A stretch of 64,000 nucleotides of DNA from Tardiphaga sp. P9-11. Lineage in GTDB: Bacteria; Pseudomonadota; Alphaproteobacteria; Rhizobiales; Xanthobacteraceae. The notes below the pieces were generated by a model. That model saw only the letters and a program-made list of their open reading frames with translations. It was not told the DNA's origin and searched no databases. The position numbers and the translations under genes are program-made. The stretch is taken from contig NZ_NPKQ01000010.1 in the NCBI RefSeq assembly GCF_008329525.1, positions 1 through 64,000 of the forward strand, given 5' to 3'. This document shows, in pieces, positions 13,401 to 18,260 of this stretch; positions within the stretch are counted from its first letter, which is position 1, and each line of letters opens with the position of its first letter.

Positions 13401-13455
13401 TCACGTGCTGGTCCAGCTCGAAAGCCAGGCCCGTCAGTTGACGAACGCAGCCTGA
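1..13455 (+). CDS. Giant T1SS/RTX-type adhesin, 5'-truncated by the window
   Basis: The frame is open from base 1 to a TGA at 13453-13455, giving 4484 visible residues with no start in the window. Domains in order: two identical 498-residue blocks, each made of three T1SS-143/DUF5801-like repeats (motif VLDDE...TDGDGD...VNDD); another such repeat; two DUF642-like jelly-roll domains (about residues 1171-1327 and 1829-1988) flanking two near-identical 150-residue repeats; VCBS/cadherin/CSPG-type repeats ending in NDAP; a C-type lectin-like domain (about 3331-3483, EPN motif); a short glycine-rich RTX calcium-binding block (about 3901-3942); three EF-hand-like loops (about 4132-4202); and a beta-rich C-terminus probably holding the type I secretion signal. 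The inferred role is a calcium-stiffened surface adhesin for attachment or biofilm. No transporter genes for its export are visible here. The family is certain; the target is unknown. Confidence 0.93.
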   Translation, partial: SVTASRVLDDEAQTVFTPTNPGTGFLNLGDVSPNYNSVTGAAGSLFTAGADGIKSVALAGPAFNVIYKDAQGFAQQESVTWGAGVTDGSGHTTFTATSAHYAGATGAATLVVGVDGSYTLTLFAPVVQGTQLAGIEENKTLSFGVTVTDGDGDQATATLRVDVNDDTPVPVASIVFASQVMDDEAQTLFSPVNNGGIGDVSPNVGVVSGGAGALFNMGADGLGSLSVGLPGFNAIYKADGFAKVESVDWSNGVRSADGVTTFTATGHASGNTVGVLVIKADGSYSFTLSEPIAQDLQLSGIEDTKTLTFTYTAKDGDGDAAVGSLSVNVNDDVPTAKVVTASTVLDDEKQTVFAGNAGGTGDVADNNVAHGDAGALFSAGADGVKSVSISGGSFQVVYKDANGFALTESVTWGAGVQGTDGTTTFTATSAHYATAATLVIGADGSYTYTASAPVVQATSGTAEENATIKVNFIVTDGDGDTAAGSLSVNVNDDTPTAHSVTASRVLDDEAQTVFTPTNPGTGFLNLGDVSPNYNSVTGAAGSLFTAGADGIKSVALAGPAFNVIYKDAQGFAQQESVTWGAGVTDGSGHTTFTATSAHYAGATGAATLVVGVDGSYTLTLFAPVVQGTQLAGIEENKTLSFGVTVTDGDGDQATATLRVDVNDDTPVPVASIVFASQVMDDEAQTLFSPVNNGGIGDVSPNVGVVSGGAGALFNMGADGLGSLSVGLPGFNAIYKADGFAKVESVDWSNGVRSADGVTTFTATGHASGNTVGVLVIKADGSYSFTLSEPIAQDLQLSGIEDTKTLTFTYTAKDGDGDAAVGSLSVNVNDDVPTAKVVTASTVLDDEKQTVFAGNAGGTGDVADNNVAHGDAGALFSAGADGVKSVSISGGSFQVVYKDANGFALTESVTWGAGVQGTDGTTTFTATSAHYATAATLVIGADGSYTYTASAPVVQATSGTAEENATIKVNFIVTDGDGDTAAGSLSVNVNDDTPTASWLGAQPVTESTDVAGAFIPSVSTGTLAFSAGADGGQITSVVYRFGSAIMEQAEGAGDPQSFPALTSHGVAVVIGSVTDGAAFGGQGSITLTGTAGGQTVFTLVVNQTTGAYTYTLSGPIDHPDIDQSGAADALTMVFDFQVTDGDGDKTDAFNQGILQIDIRDDAPTIASSTLGANLITNGQFLDNTGFGPPQPGWGGETATGSILGWAISGVGLERNPSGWYVADPVNGGRVVDLDASPGDVTIAQTLTNLTAGESYTLSFDAAKPLGFDATAQVWWNGVLVGTVNPSASGFQQFSFTFTAVTGSNTLEFREVGVADNGGTFLANVQLHTTASIVDEDALNGGNVGGQGDAPGTAIATGTLGIHWGADSSDTSDAGGVQDGAGATNNVSDNVAALTGRAVYFTDSDSVTGGLQPAVIATAGATAIALMSQGQVVHYQVLENGTTVVGYTGTFIAGNTSNWVFKASLSDEANGSYKFTLLKPIDHPVGGSEDDISLSFAYTARDFDGDTVSGTFSVTVDDDTPVATAPAETVTVSEVGLPQVDAHTGFLNVSWGADKGDAKHLNFAKDGNGVVVGPVLHSNGVLLAYRVEPESAGSDNERLIAYRVGDPTQSAVFSITLYEPGNPYYTVALFGPLDHAPGSDPLTLGFTVTATDADGDSLNVPITVQIVDDVPVAMAPAEAVTVSEVGLPLVDAHTGFLNVSWGADKGAAKHLNFAKDGNGAIIGPVLHSDGALLAYRVEPVSPGSDNERLVAYRVDDPSQSAVFSITLYEPGNPYYTVALFGPLDHAPGSDPLTLGFTVVATDADGDSLNVPISVVIVDDVPTIAGTATPVNLLTNGDFAGGTFAHTESWGQWATDSTGWKISGTQPGQTGVQLERIESGYLGVVTSNGHPMVDLAASPGDIAISQTINGLPVGQYYTLSFEIGASNPSSAGLEVYWNGVLVHTYQPTGTMTVQALDLTAIAGANTVSFKEIGSAGDNTGTYLANVSLVQASPDSLPVFHADIGEDGASVVTLVNGVDFHFGADGPGAVAFDTAHATMSTPTGTTLGMPTLSYDPVTGKLTVDPGWGFNGLSDGEIATLSVPFTVTDGDGDTKSGIYQFTIHGSNDAVGTSPGFPDTGTMTEYAATDPRAGSTTDRTYFDDPAGNAGYNGGGFYIYDDQGDTHTVTVTPPAGAIGFITATIGEETVNDGVGFVNWQYHVTDAQLNFLGAGETVQEVFRVLVSDGHGTSAYRDITVTLVGSNDKPVISIDGGDSDYVFLTETNTGLTANGTLSVTDVDLSDTVTANVLSVTASGSGIESHFTNAQLLAFMTVATGDVTPAGSGTGDLAWAFNSQGQAFDFLPNGWESVLSYTIQVSDGHGGTDTHVVEIKLHGTNDAPVVDLNGAATAGNDVIGTAVEQMPQWILNEATLTDVDSTTMHSMKVTLTTQPDGLGVEGLSFNTSATNALTTAGLTYGYDATTGVLTVTGDASNAVYQTIMRGVVYQYTGDAPSAGDRTVTVVVNDGLDNSITHTATVHVLPMNDAPSLAGPLAATVTEGGVHTLTAAELGYTDPDNTSSEVVFHVSGVQHGTIANGGAPATSFTAAELAAGLITFTHDGSDGSPTTFQVYVEDGNQDGSTPVPGTFTFTVDGVNDAPVNTLPAGPLTVAEDTPLAITGLSVNDVDAGSSPIQVTLSVTSGAVTVLGSLDVTVAGNGTGSVILTGSQAAINAVLASHNGVVYQDALNHNGGADLTMTTSDLGNSGAGGALTDTDTIHINVTPVNDAAVITGVTSGTAIEAGTSAGSPATGDLNSADVDNAADAWAAIATATATSSGYGKYTIDATGHWTYTVNDANTTVNALQVGQHLTDTFTVQTVDGTPQVVTVTINGANDAPVANDDNLFGAGVAQNVITTFSTSLLLANDTDAEGDTLKVTYVSDTSGAGAKLTLDPATGVITYDPSTYDPADQNSIYIKILQQLAVGQTMTDSFTYVIDDGHGALSAATGYLTIIGTNDAPVITSVASDAKGTVVEDAPVNAVSGQLTATDIDNDATQSWTISGTPTYGTIAIDATGKWTYTLNNSLPGIQALAAGQNVAEVFTAAVTDEHGATATQTVTVTVTGTNDAPVLTGDHAATVAEGGTYTILAADLGFSDPDGVASGETFTASSLVHGTLLVNGVSATTFAGTQLAAGQVSFKHDGSETGSASFQIKVEDGNEDNSTPVNQAFTFTVTPVNDGPASISITDTTQTATAPKVGDVLTASITNDPDGGNGSGGVTYTWYRDGSNVAIQTGAAATYTLTGNDVGHAITVKATYTDGQGFSEGTNGSISATSATVVATVQANADALTDSNWGSTAPIGTGWTQWTVASGGNGHWYKIINGTSNISWDNANTAATAAGGYLATITSADENAFINGINWVWNTQFNLWLPTANYMWMGASDKETEGTWKWLTGSEAGTTVTYTNWQIGEPNNSGNEDYAIVQSSYSRNDTNSGTWVDFSGTTSNGVKGYVVEYDGASVLTEDGSKTFSASLLTTNDTGTGITVTSVGDGTGHSTKGATVTLVNGQITYDASASTELQKLGAGETGTDTFSYTITDSYGGTSTATVTITVHGVNDAPVAGADAIITNGSSVAIPTWALLANDTDVDGDTLSITASSAGTLGGGSISGVSSGSSFNYTVSDGSKTGTGNVTVTQDAVGALEGNDSANILVAVDTPVAQVSKITFASSYDQGDKVSITLDGVTYNYTVAPGGQTAELVYDALKAVSVGGVTLANSLSAKGVNWASDLTSNAVTLTSTAGASNAFTVAAAVDNSADVGKPGSATIDFSNNPTWNTSESLAIVINGTTYSIQGNNSSNNTFDKAATNLLTSITAAGYTASYNSSSNTFSISGASLTSASGRVYHGSMTDETAGSSVTAPVAATDQTITVSTTQTASNGGTVMNGYGGDDVLVGGTGNDTLNGGAGNDTLYGGAGADTFKLSTTSGTDTIKDFTVGTDKIALLDNGDGNNGSVNFANTTGGNALSASDFLSVANSAAVGDIDNRVILFQTAVTDAQINSLTMNQAQSDYVVIYNSTQGRAEIWFDADWGNATGRTLVAVLQGVTLAQVSGLTAASFSAYSSATDPIVLDLDHKGFSFVAVQNGVSFDINADGAKDQVAWTSTDGILAYDLNGDGKINNGSEIFTTNFNGAHFASGIAALASLDSNHDGKIDAGDAAFSKLSVWVDANHNGVTDAGELVSLTSLGIAGINLDPTANTGTIDGQSVASKGTFTYADGSQGSFVEVNLDTTLGEVTHNSGDMVLAAGSLTTFSGALDNTGTISGAGQLGDDQLTLINEGTIVADGSNALVIDTGDNAVINAGTLEATGTGGLDVHSDVVNDGVLWANGGNIDLEGNVTGNGSALLSGHASLELGGFFSEQITFDGSAEGTLVIDRSADFHGMLSGFDGNDTIDLTDILGNTASANYTENAQGTGGVLTVTDGTHTANIAFAGQYSTADFHVSSDVSNHVLVQLESQARQLTNAA
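1495..2988 (+). repeat. Higher-order repeat unit, copy 2 (1494 bp)
   Basis: Second copy, offset by exactly 1494 bp. Identity runs to base 2984, where the sequence departs into a different domain (TASWLG rather than TAHSVT). Such identity, including synonymous sites, indicates a recent duplication or ongoing gene conversion. Confidence 0.95.
4567..5466 (+). repeat. Tandem 450-bp (150-residue) diverged repeat pair in the adhesin
   Basis: Two adjacent 450-bp units (4567-5016 and 5017-5466) encode near-identical T1SS-143-like domains. Each begins APAE.VTVSEVGLP, contains SWGADKG and ends at VDDVP. They differ at roughly 20 of 150 residues and at many synonymous positions, so this duplication is much older than the 1494-bp one. 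Confidence 0.85.
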
Positions 13456-13480
13456 TTGTTGCGATAGCCTTGAAGGCACA

Positions 13481-13518
13481 AATAAAATCGCCGGAGGATA
13501 ACCTCCGGCGATTTTATT
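13481..13518. terminator. Strong bidirectional rho-independent terminator
   Basis: Perfect 17-bp inverted repeat (13481-13497 with 13502-13518) and a 4-nt loop ATAA, with A-rich and T-rich ends. It lies 25 bp after the adhesin stop and can also serve the leftward gene at 13578-14069. Confidence 0.93.
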
Positions 13519-13577
13519 TTGATGAGCGTTATAGATGAAGGAATGGCCGCACGGGGCGGTGAGATTGGACTTTTCCG

Positions 13578-14069
13578 TCAGATCTTCTGCCCCGCCGGCG
13601 CTTTCGGCCCGGTTGGCGCTGCGCCGCCACTTCCGCCCACGTCGATCCTGATCCGCTGAACCTCCGTGCGCCCGGCCGGATACTTCACTTCAATGGTCAC
13701 TTCATCGCTGCCGACGAAATCGGCCTTCGATTGATAGAACGCGATGAACCCGGGCACTTCGAGCGCGAGGCATTGCTTGTAGTTGGTGGCGCTCACCTTG
13801 CCGCGCTTGATACTGATGGTGCCGTTCGCAGGCGGGGTCACCATGCGCAAAGCGGGCAGGGTGCCTGAGGTGCAGTCGGGCTGGACGTTAAGATAGACGC
13901 CGACCTGGAAGTTACGCGCGGTCGGGCCCTTGGCGGTCCGCTCGACGACAGTCGGTGTCGCGGGAGACGGCGTGGGGGCCGACGTCTGCGCCCAGACGGC
14001 GGTTCCGGCACCGGTTCCCGCCAGAGCGCTTATGACGAGACTCAGCGCGACGACCGGCTTGCGAAACAT
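13578..14069 (-). CDS. Exported hypothetical protein
   Basis: A 163-residue protein beginning MFRKPVVALS, with a signal peptide (hydrophobic stretch to about residue 27, cleavage probably after VWAQ). The mature part has a Pro/Thr-rich N-terminal segment, two cysteines (near TSGT and YKQ) that could form a disulfide, and a beta-rich core ending in a Gly/Pro-rich tail. The ATG at 14069 is chosen because it starts the signal peptide and has a GAGAGA ribosome site; the in-frame extension to 14162 has neither. It is read toward the adhesin and shares its terminator. It is periplasmic or secreted. I do not recognise the family. Confidence 0.75.
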   Translation of the reverse strand: MFRKPVVALSLVISALAGTGAGTAVWAQTSAPTPSPATPTVVERTAKGPTARNFQVGVYLNVQPDCTSGTLPALRMVTPPANGTISIKRGKVSATNYKQCLALEVPGFIAFYQSKADFVGSDEVTIEVKYPAGRTEVQRIRIDVGGSGGAAPTGPKAPAGQKI

Positions 14070-14341
14070 GGAATTTCTCTCGATTGGCAGGTGATAACAG
14101 CGCGTCGCGACAGCCCAAGGATGCAGCAAAAGTGCTGTCATATCAATGGATCGCACACCCATGGGCTAGGTCGATGAGGGGTGTTTGGCCGGTTTCACGA
14201 CTTGGTGTAATTCTTTGAATCAAAACGTGTTTGGGTAGCTCCGCCGGGCAATCGCCACATCTGTGGCGGGCATGCTAGGAGAACGCACGGCGCCGGTATG
14301 GTGAATCGCCGCGTGCCCTTAAGAATTCTGAGGTTTATTGA

Positions 14342-15352
14342 ATGGTGTCGAAAGAAACTTCCGCAGCGAAGGATGCGGCTCGCACGCTGCGCGTCGGCGT
14401 CGTGGGCGCAGGTGTCATGGGCACCAATCATGGCCGCGTGCTGGCCGGGCTGCCGGGCATCGAAATGGTCGGCATCGTCGATCCCATGCTCGAGCATCGC
14501 ACCCGCGCCGAGAAGCTGATCGGCTGCAAGACTTTTTTGGATCTTGAGGCATTGCTCATCACTGGCGTCGATGCCGTCGTCATCGCAGCCCCCACTCACC
14601 TGCATCACGAGATCGCGCTCGCCTGCATCGCCAAGGGCATCCACGCCCTCGTCGAGAAGCCGGTGGCATCGACGGTGGAAGAGGGCCGCGACATCGTGGA
14701 TGCCGCGCGCAAGGCCGGCGTGACGCTGATGATCGGCCATGTCGAGCGTTTCAATCCGGCGGTCGCCGCCATCAAGAAGGCGATCGAGGGTGAGGATATT
14801 TTGTCGATCGGCATCACGCGCGTCGGCCCGTTTCCGCCGCGCATGTCCAATGTCGGTGTCGTCATCGATCTGGCCGTGCATGACATCGACCTGATCCGCT
14901 GGTTCACCGAGAGCGACATCGTCGAGGTGCAGCCGCAGCTGGCCTCCGCCGTTGCCGAGCGTGAGGACATTGCGCTGCTGCAGTTCCGCACCGCGTCGGG
15001 CGTGCTCGCGCATATCAACACCAACTGGTTGACGCCGTTCAAGGCGCGCACCGTCACCGTCGCGACACGCGGCAAATATGTGATGGGCGATCTCCTCACC
15101 CGTCAGGTCACCGAATGCTTCGGCTTTCAGACCGACGGCAGCTATTCGATGCGCCATTTGCCGGTCGGGCAGGACGAGCCGTTGCGCGCCGAACTCACTG
15201 CGTTTCTCGATGCGGTGAGGACCGGCGGCGTGCCGGCGGTGACCGGCGAGGAGGGCGTCGCCTCGCTCGAAATAGCGATCCAGTGCCTTGAAGCGCCGAA
15301 GACGCGCACGGCCACAGCATCACGTCCGGCGCCCCGCAAGGTCGTCGGCTGA
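14342..15352 (+). CDS. gnnA: Gfo/Idh/MocA sugar-nucleotide oxidoreductase (GnnA-like)
   Basis: A 336-residue NAD(P)-dependent dehydrogenase. The N-terminal Rossmann motif GAGVMG is at residues 22-27 and the family EKP motif at 105-107. With the next gene it probably carries out oxidation and transamination at C3 of UDP-GlcNAc. In GnnA/GnnB bacteria this yields the diamino sugar used for amide-linked lipid A, which fits what is known of Bradyrhizobium-group lipid A. The related WbpB/WbpE route to UDP-diacetamido-uronic acid is the main alternative; both use the same two families, and no 6-dehydrogenase lies nearby. The gene is 76 bp upstream of the aminotransferase. The family is sure and the substrate inferred. 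Confidence 0.8.
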   Translation: MVSKETSAAKDAARTLRVGVVGAGVMGTNHGRVLAGLPGIEMVGIVDPMLEHRTRAEKLIGCKTFLDLEALLITGVDAVVIAAPTHLHHEIALACIAKGIHALVEKPVASTVEEGRDIVDAARKAGVTLMIGHVERFNPAVAAIKKAIEGEDILSIGITRVGPFPPRMSNVGVVIDLAVHDIDLIRWFTESDIVEVQPQLASAVAEREDIALLQFRTASGVLAHINTNWLTPFKARTVTVATRGKYVMGDLLTRQVTECFGFQTDGSYSMRHLPVGQDEPLRAELTAFLDAVRTGGVPAVTGEEGVASLEIAIQCLEAPKTRTATASRPAPRKVVG

Positions 15353-15428
15353 CGCAACAGCGAACCGGCGCATGCATGCGCCGGCGTTCAATACAGACTT
15401 CAACACGACACTCTGCAGGCCAGGTATC

Positions 15429-16580
15429 ATGAACCAGCACACGCGCATCGACCCCGTTCCCTTTATCGACCTCAATGCGCAGCGTCAGCGGCTGGGCACG
15501 TCGATCGACGAGGCGGTCACCCGCGTGCTCAATCACTGCCAGTTCATCAACGGCCCGGAAGTCATCAAGTTAGAGGCCGAGCTCGCCAAATATTGCGGCG
15601 CCAAGCATGTGATCAGCTGCGCCAGCGGCACCGACGCGCTGATGATGGTGCTGATGGCTAAAAAGATCGGCCCCGGCGATGCGGTGCTGTGTCCGTCCTT
15701 CACTTTCTGCGCCACCGGCGAGGCCGTGGCCTTGGTCGGCGCGTCGCCGGTGTTCGTCGAAGTCGATGAAGTCACTTTCAACATCAGCGCTGAATCCGTG
15801 AAGCGCGGCATTGCCACCGCCAAAAAGGCTGGCCTGAAGCCCCGGGCGATCATCCCGGTCGATCTGTTCGGCCAGCCGGCCGATCTCGATGCGATCAACG
15901 CCATCGCCGAGGCCGAGGGGCTATTCGTGCTGGAAGACGCCGCGCAGGCCTTCGGTGCGACCTACAAGGGCAAGCGCGTCGGCACCTCGGCGCTGGCCAC
16001 CACCACCAGCTTCTTTCCGGCCAAGCCGCTCGGCTGTTTCGGCGACGGCGGCGCGATCTTCACCGATGACGACCAGCTCGCCGAGGACCTGCGCAGCATC
16101 CGCATCCACGGCCAGGGCTCGGACAAATACGACAATGTCCGGCTGGGGATCACCGGCCGCCTCGACACCATCCAGGCCGCCGTGCTGCTGGAAAAGCTGA
16201 AGATCTTCGACGACGAAATCGCCGCCCGCAACAAAGTAGCCGATCGCTACGCCCGCAGCCTCGGCAATCTCGTTACCGTGCCGCGGGTCGCCGAGGGCAA
16301 TACGTCGATCTGGGCCTGTTACGTGATCCGCCTGCCGAAGGGCGCGGACCGCGACGCCTTTGCCGATGCGTTGAAGGCGCAGGGCGTCCCATCAGCGATC
16401 TATTACGCGAAGTCGATGCATATGCAGACCGCCTATAGGGACTATCCGGTCGTCGATGGCGGCCTGCCGGTCTGCGAGGCGCTGTCGGCCGATGTCATCA
16501 GCTTGCCCGTGCATGCCTATCTCGATGAGGCCACCCAGGATCGTGTCATCCAGGCTGTGCGCGACGCGCTGGCGGCTTAA
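15429..16580 (+). CDS. gnnB: DegT/DnrJ/EryC1/StrS-family sugar aminotransferase (GnnB-like)
   Basis: A 383-residue PLP-dependent aminotransferase of fold type I. The Schiff-base lysine is Lys199 in FFPAKPLG, followed by the family's GDGGA. Near the N-terminus FIDLNAQR is the usual start of the family, so ATG 15429 is chosen over in-frame upstream codons. It would aminate the 3-keto sugar nucleotide made by the preceding oxidoreductase, giving UDP-GlcNAc3N for lipid A or a related diamino sugar. It is cytoplasmic and ends 43 bp before murJ, so the three genes probably form one envelope operon. Confidence 0.82.
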   Translation: MNQHTRIDPVPFIDLNAQRQRLGTSIDEAVTRVLNHCQFINGPEVIKLEAELAKYCGAKHVISCASGTDALMMVLMAKKIGPGDAVLCPSFTFCATGEAVALVGASPVFVEVDEVTFNISAESVKRGIATAKKAGLKPRAIIPVDLFGQPADLDAINAIAEAEGLFVLEDAAQAFGATYKGKRVGTSALATTTSFFPAKPLGCFGDGGAIFTDDDQLAEDLRSIRIHGQGSDKYDNVRLGITGRLDTIQAAVLLEKLKIFDDEIAARNKVADRYARSLGNLVTVPRVAEGNTSIWACYVIRLPKGADRDAFADALKAQGVPSAIYYAKSMHMQTAYRDYPVVDGGLPVCEALSADVISLPVHAYLDEATQDRVIQAVRDALAA

Positions 16581-16597
16581 GTTGAGCGTTTTGTACC

Positions 16598-16621
16598 GCC
16601 GCTTCATGCTGTAGAAGCGGC
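16598..16621 (+). promoter_or_regulatory. Hairpin over the murJ ribosome-binding region
   Basis: A perfect 8-bp inverted repeat (GCCGCTTC 16598-16605, GAAGCGGC 16614-16621) with an 8-nt loop ends 2 nt before the murJ ATG. Its right arm contains the only purine-rich Shine-Dalgarno candidate (GAAGCGG). No T-tract follows, so it is not a classical terminator. It could limit translation of murJ or damp read-through. Confidence 0.5.
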
Positions 16622-16623
16622 TG

Positions 16624-18156
16624 ATGCTGGGACGCATTTTCACCGTCGGCGGATATACGCTGCTCTCGCGGATCACCGGCTTCGCGCGCGACATCATGCT
16701 CGCCGCGATCCTCGGCGCCGGGCCGGTGGCGGATGCCTTCTTCGTCGCGCTGCGGCTGCCCAATCATTTCCGCGCGATCTTTGCCGAAGGCGCGTTCAAT
16801 GCCGCCTTCGTGCCGGCCTATGCCCATGTGACGGGGAAGGGCGGCCCGCAATCGGCGCATCTGTTTGCCGACCGCATTTTCACACTGCTGTTTGCATCGC
16901 AGGTCGTGCTGCTCATTCTGGCCGTTCTGTTCATGCCGCAAGCCATGAGCATTCTCGCGCCGGGCTTCACCGATGATCCCGCGCAGCGTCATCTCGCCAT
17001 CGAGCTGACACGCATCACCTTTCCCTATCTGCTGCTGATCACGCTGGTGACGCTCTATGGCGGCATGCTCAACGTGATGCAGCGCTTTGCAAGCGCTGCG
17101 GCCGCCTCGATCTTCCTCAATATCTCAATGATGGCGACACTGGCGCTGGCTGCGTTCTTCCCGAGTGCGGGCCATGCGGCGGCCTGGGGCGTGCTGATTT
17201 CGGGCTTTCTGCAATATTTCCTGCTCGCCGGCGACTTGCAGCGCCATGGCGGACTTCCTCGTTTTGCGCCGCTGCGCCTCGACGAGGATGTGCGCGGCTT
17301 CTTCCGCGCGCTCGGCCCGGCGACGCTTGGCTCCATGGGCACGCAAGTCGCATTGTTTGCCGACACCATCATCGCGACCTTCTTGCCGGTCGGCGCGCTG
17401 TCGGCGCTGTATTATGCCGACCGTCTCAACCAGTTGCCGATCGGGGTGATCGGCATCGCCATCGGCACGGTGCTCCTGCCGGAAATGTCACGGCGGATGG
17501 CGGCAGACGATCACGTCGGCGCCATGGGCGCGCAGCGCCGCGCCTTTCTGTTCACGCTGTTGTTCTCGCTGCCCTTCGTCGCTGCATTCCTCGTGGTGCC
17601 TGATGTCATCATGCGCGCGATGTTTGCCCGCGGGGCCTTCACCAAGGCCGATGCGGCCGTCGCTGCGGCGACGCTGGCCGCTTATGCCATTGCGCTGATC
17701 CCCTTCGTGATGATCCGCAGCGCGGTCGCAACCTTCAATGCCCGCAAGGACACCACGACGCCGATGATTGCCGCGCTCACCGGCATCGCAGTCAACGTCG
17801 CGCTGAAGATTCTGCTGATGGGGCCGCTGGCGCAGATCGGCCTCGCGCTTGGCACCGCGGCTGGTGCCTGGATAAATTTGCTGCTGGTTATCTTCTTCGC
17901 CATGCGGGCCGGCTATCTCGAATTCGACCGTGCGTTCCTGCTGGCACTCGGCAAATTCGCGCTGATCGGCGTGGTTCTCGCTGCGGTGCTGTGGGGCGCC
18001 GCGCGTCTTGCGGCGGAGCAGTTTGCGGGTCTCACCAGCCTCCGCGACGAAGCGACGCTGGGCGTTCTCATCATCGTGACCGTTCTGGTCTATTCGGCAT
18101 TGGTCCTGACGCTTTTCGGCAAAAGCTGGCTGCGCAGCCTGGTCCGCGGCAGATAG
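16624..18156 (+). CDS. murJ: Lipid II flippase MurJ (MviN)
   Basis: A 510-residue polytopic inner-membrane protein of the MOP superfamily with about 14 hydrophobic segments. It moves lipid II across the cytoplasmic membrane for peptidoglycan synthesis. The N-terminus matches MurJ closely (SRITGFARD, ADAFFVALRLPN, FAEGAFN). By alignment with E. coli MurJ, the functionally important charged residues correspond to Arg16, Arg22, Asp37, Arg50 and Glu55. Length is normal. It follows the diamino-sugar gene pair and has a hairpin over its start region. Confidence 0.97.
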   Translation: MLGRIFTVGGYTLLSRITGFARDIMLAAILGAGPVADAFFVALRLPNHFRAIFAEGAFNAAFVPAYAHVTGKGGPQSAHLFADRIFTLLFASQVVLLILAVLFMPQAMSILAPGFTDDPAQRHLAIELTRITFPYLLLITLVTLYGGMLNVMQRFASAAAASIFLNISMMATLALAAFFPSAGHAAAWGVLISGFLQYFLLAGDLQRHGGLPRFAPLRLDEDVRGFFRALGPATLGSMGTQVALFADTIIATFLPVGALSALYYADRLNQLPIGVIGIAIGTVLLPEMSRRMAADDHVGAMGAQRRAFLFTLLFSLPFVAAFLVVPDVIMRAMFARGAFTKADAAVAAATLAAYAIALIPFVMIRSAVATFNARKDTTTPMIAALTGIAVNVALKILLMGPLAQIGLALGTAAGAWINLLLVIFFAMRAGYLEFDRAFLLALGKFALIGVVLAAVLWGAARLAAEQFAGLTSLRDEATLGVLIIVTVLVYSALVLTLFGKSWLRSLVRGR

Positions 18157-18222
18157 CTCGCTTCATCGTGTCCCAAAGTCGGGCAGGACGACGCCCCCCG
18201 TGCCACTTGCCGCCATCCTCCC

Positions 18223-18247
18223 GCAGTGTAGATTGAGTCTAAACTGC
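18223..18247. promoter_or_regulatory. Imperfect palindrome upstream of the molybdenum hydroxylase gene
   Basis: Arms GCAGTGTAGA (18223-18232) and TCTAAACTGC (18238-18247) pair at 9 of 10 positions around TTGAG. The palindrome ends 13 bp before the ATG at 18261, just ahead of the GGAGGA ribosome site. Its placement suits an operator or an RNA hairpin; no regulator is identified. Confidence 0.35.
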
Positions 18248-18260
18248 AAGCGGAGGAACG

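Noticed and set aside
12067-13479. Leftward open frame of 470 codons opposite the adhesin C-terminus
   Set aside because: Composition typical of antisense frames in GC-rich DNA and it spans a clearly coding region and runs up to the terminator.
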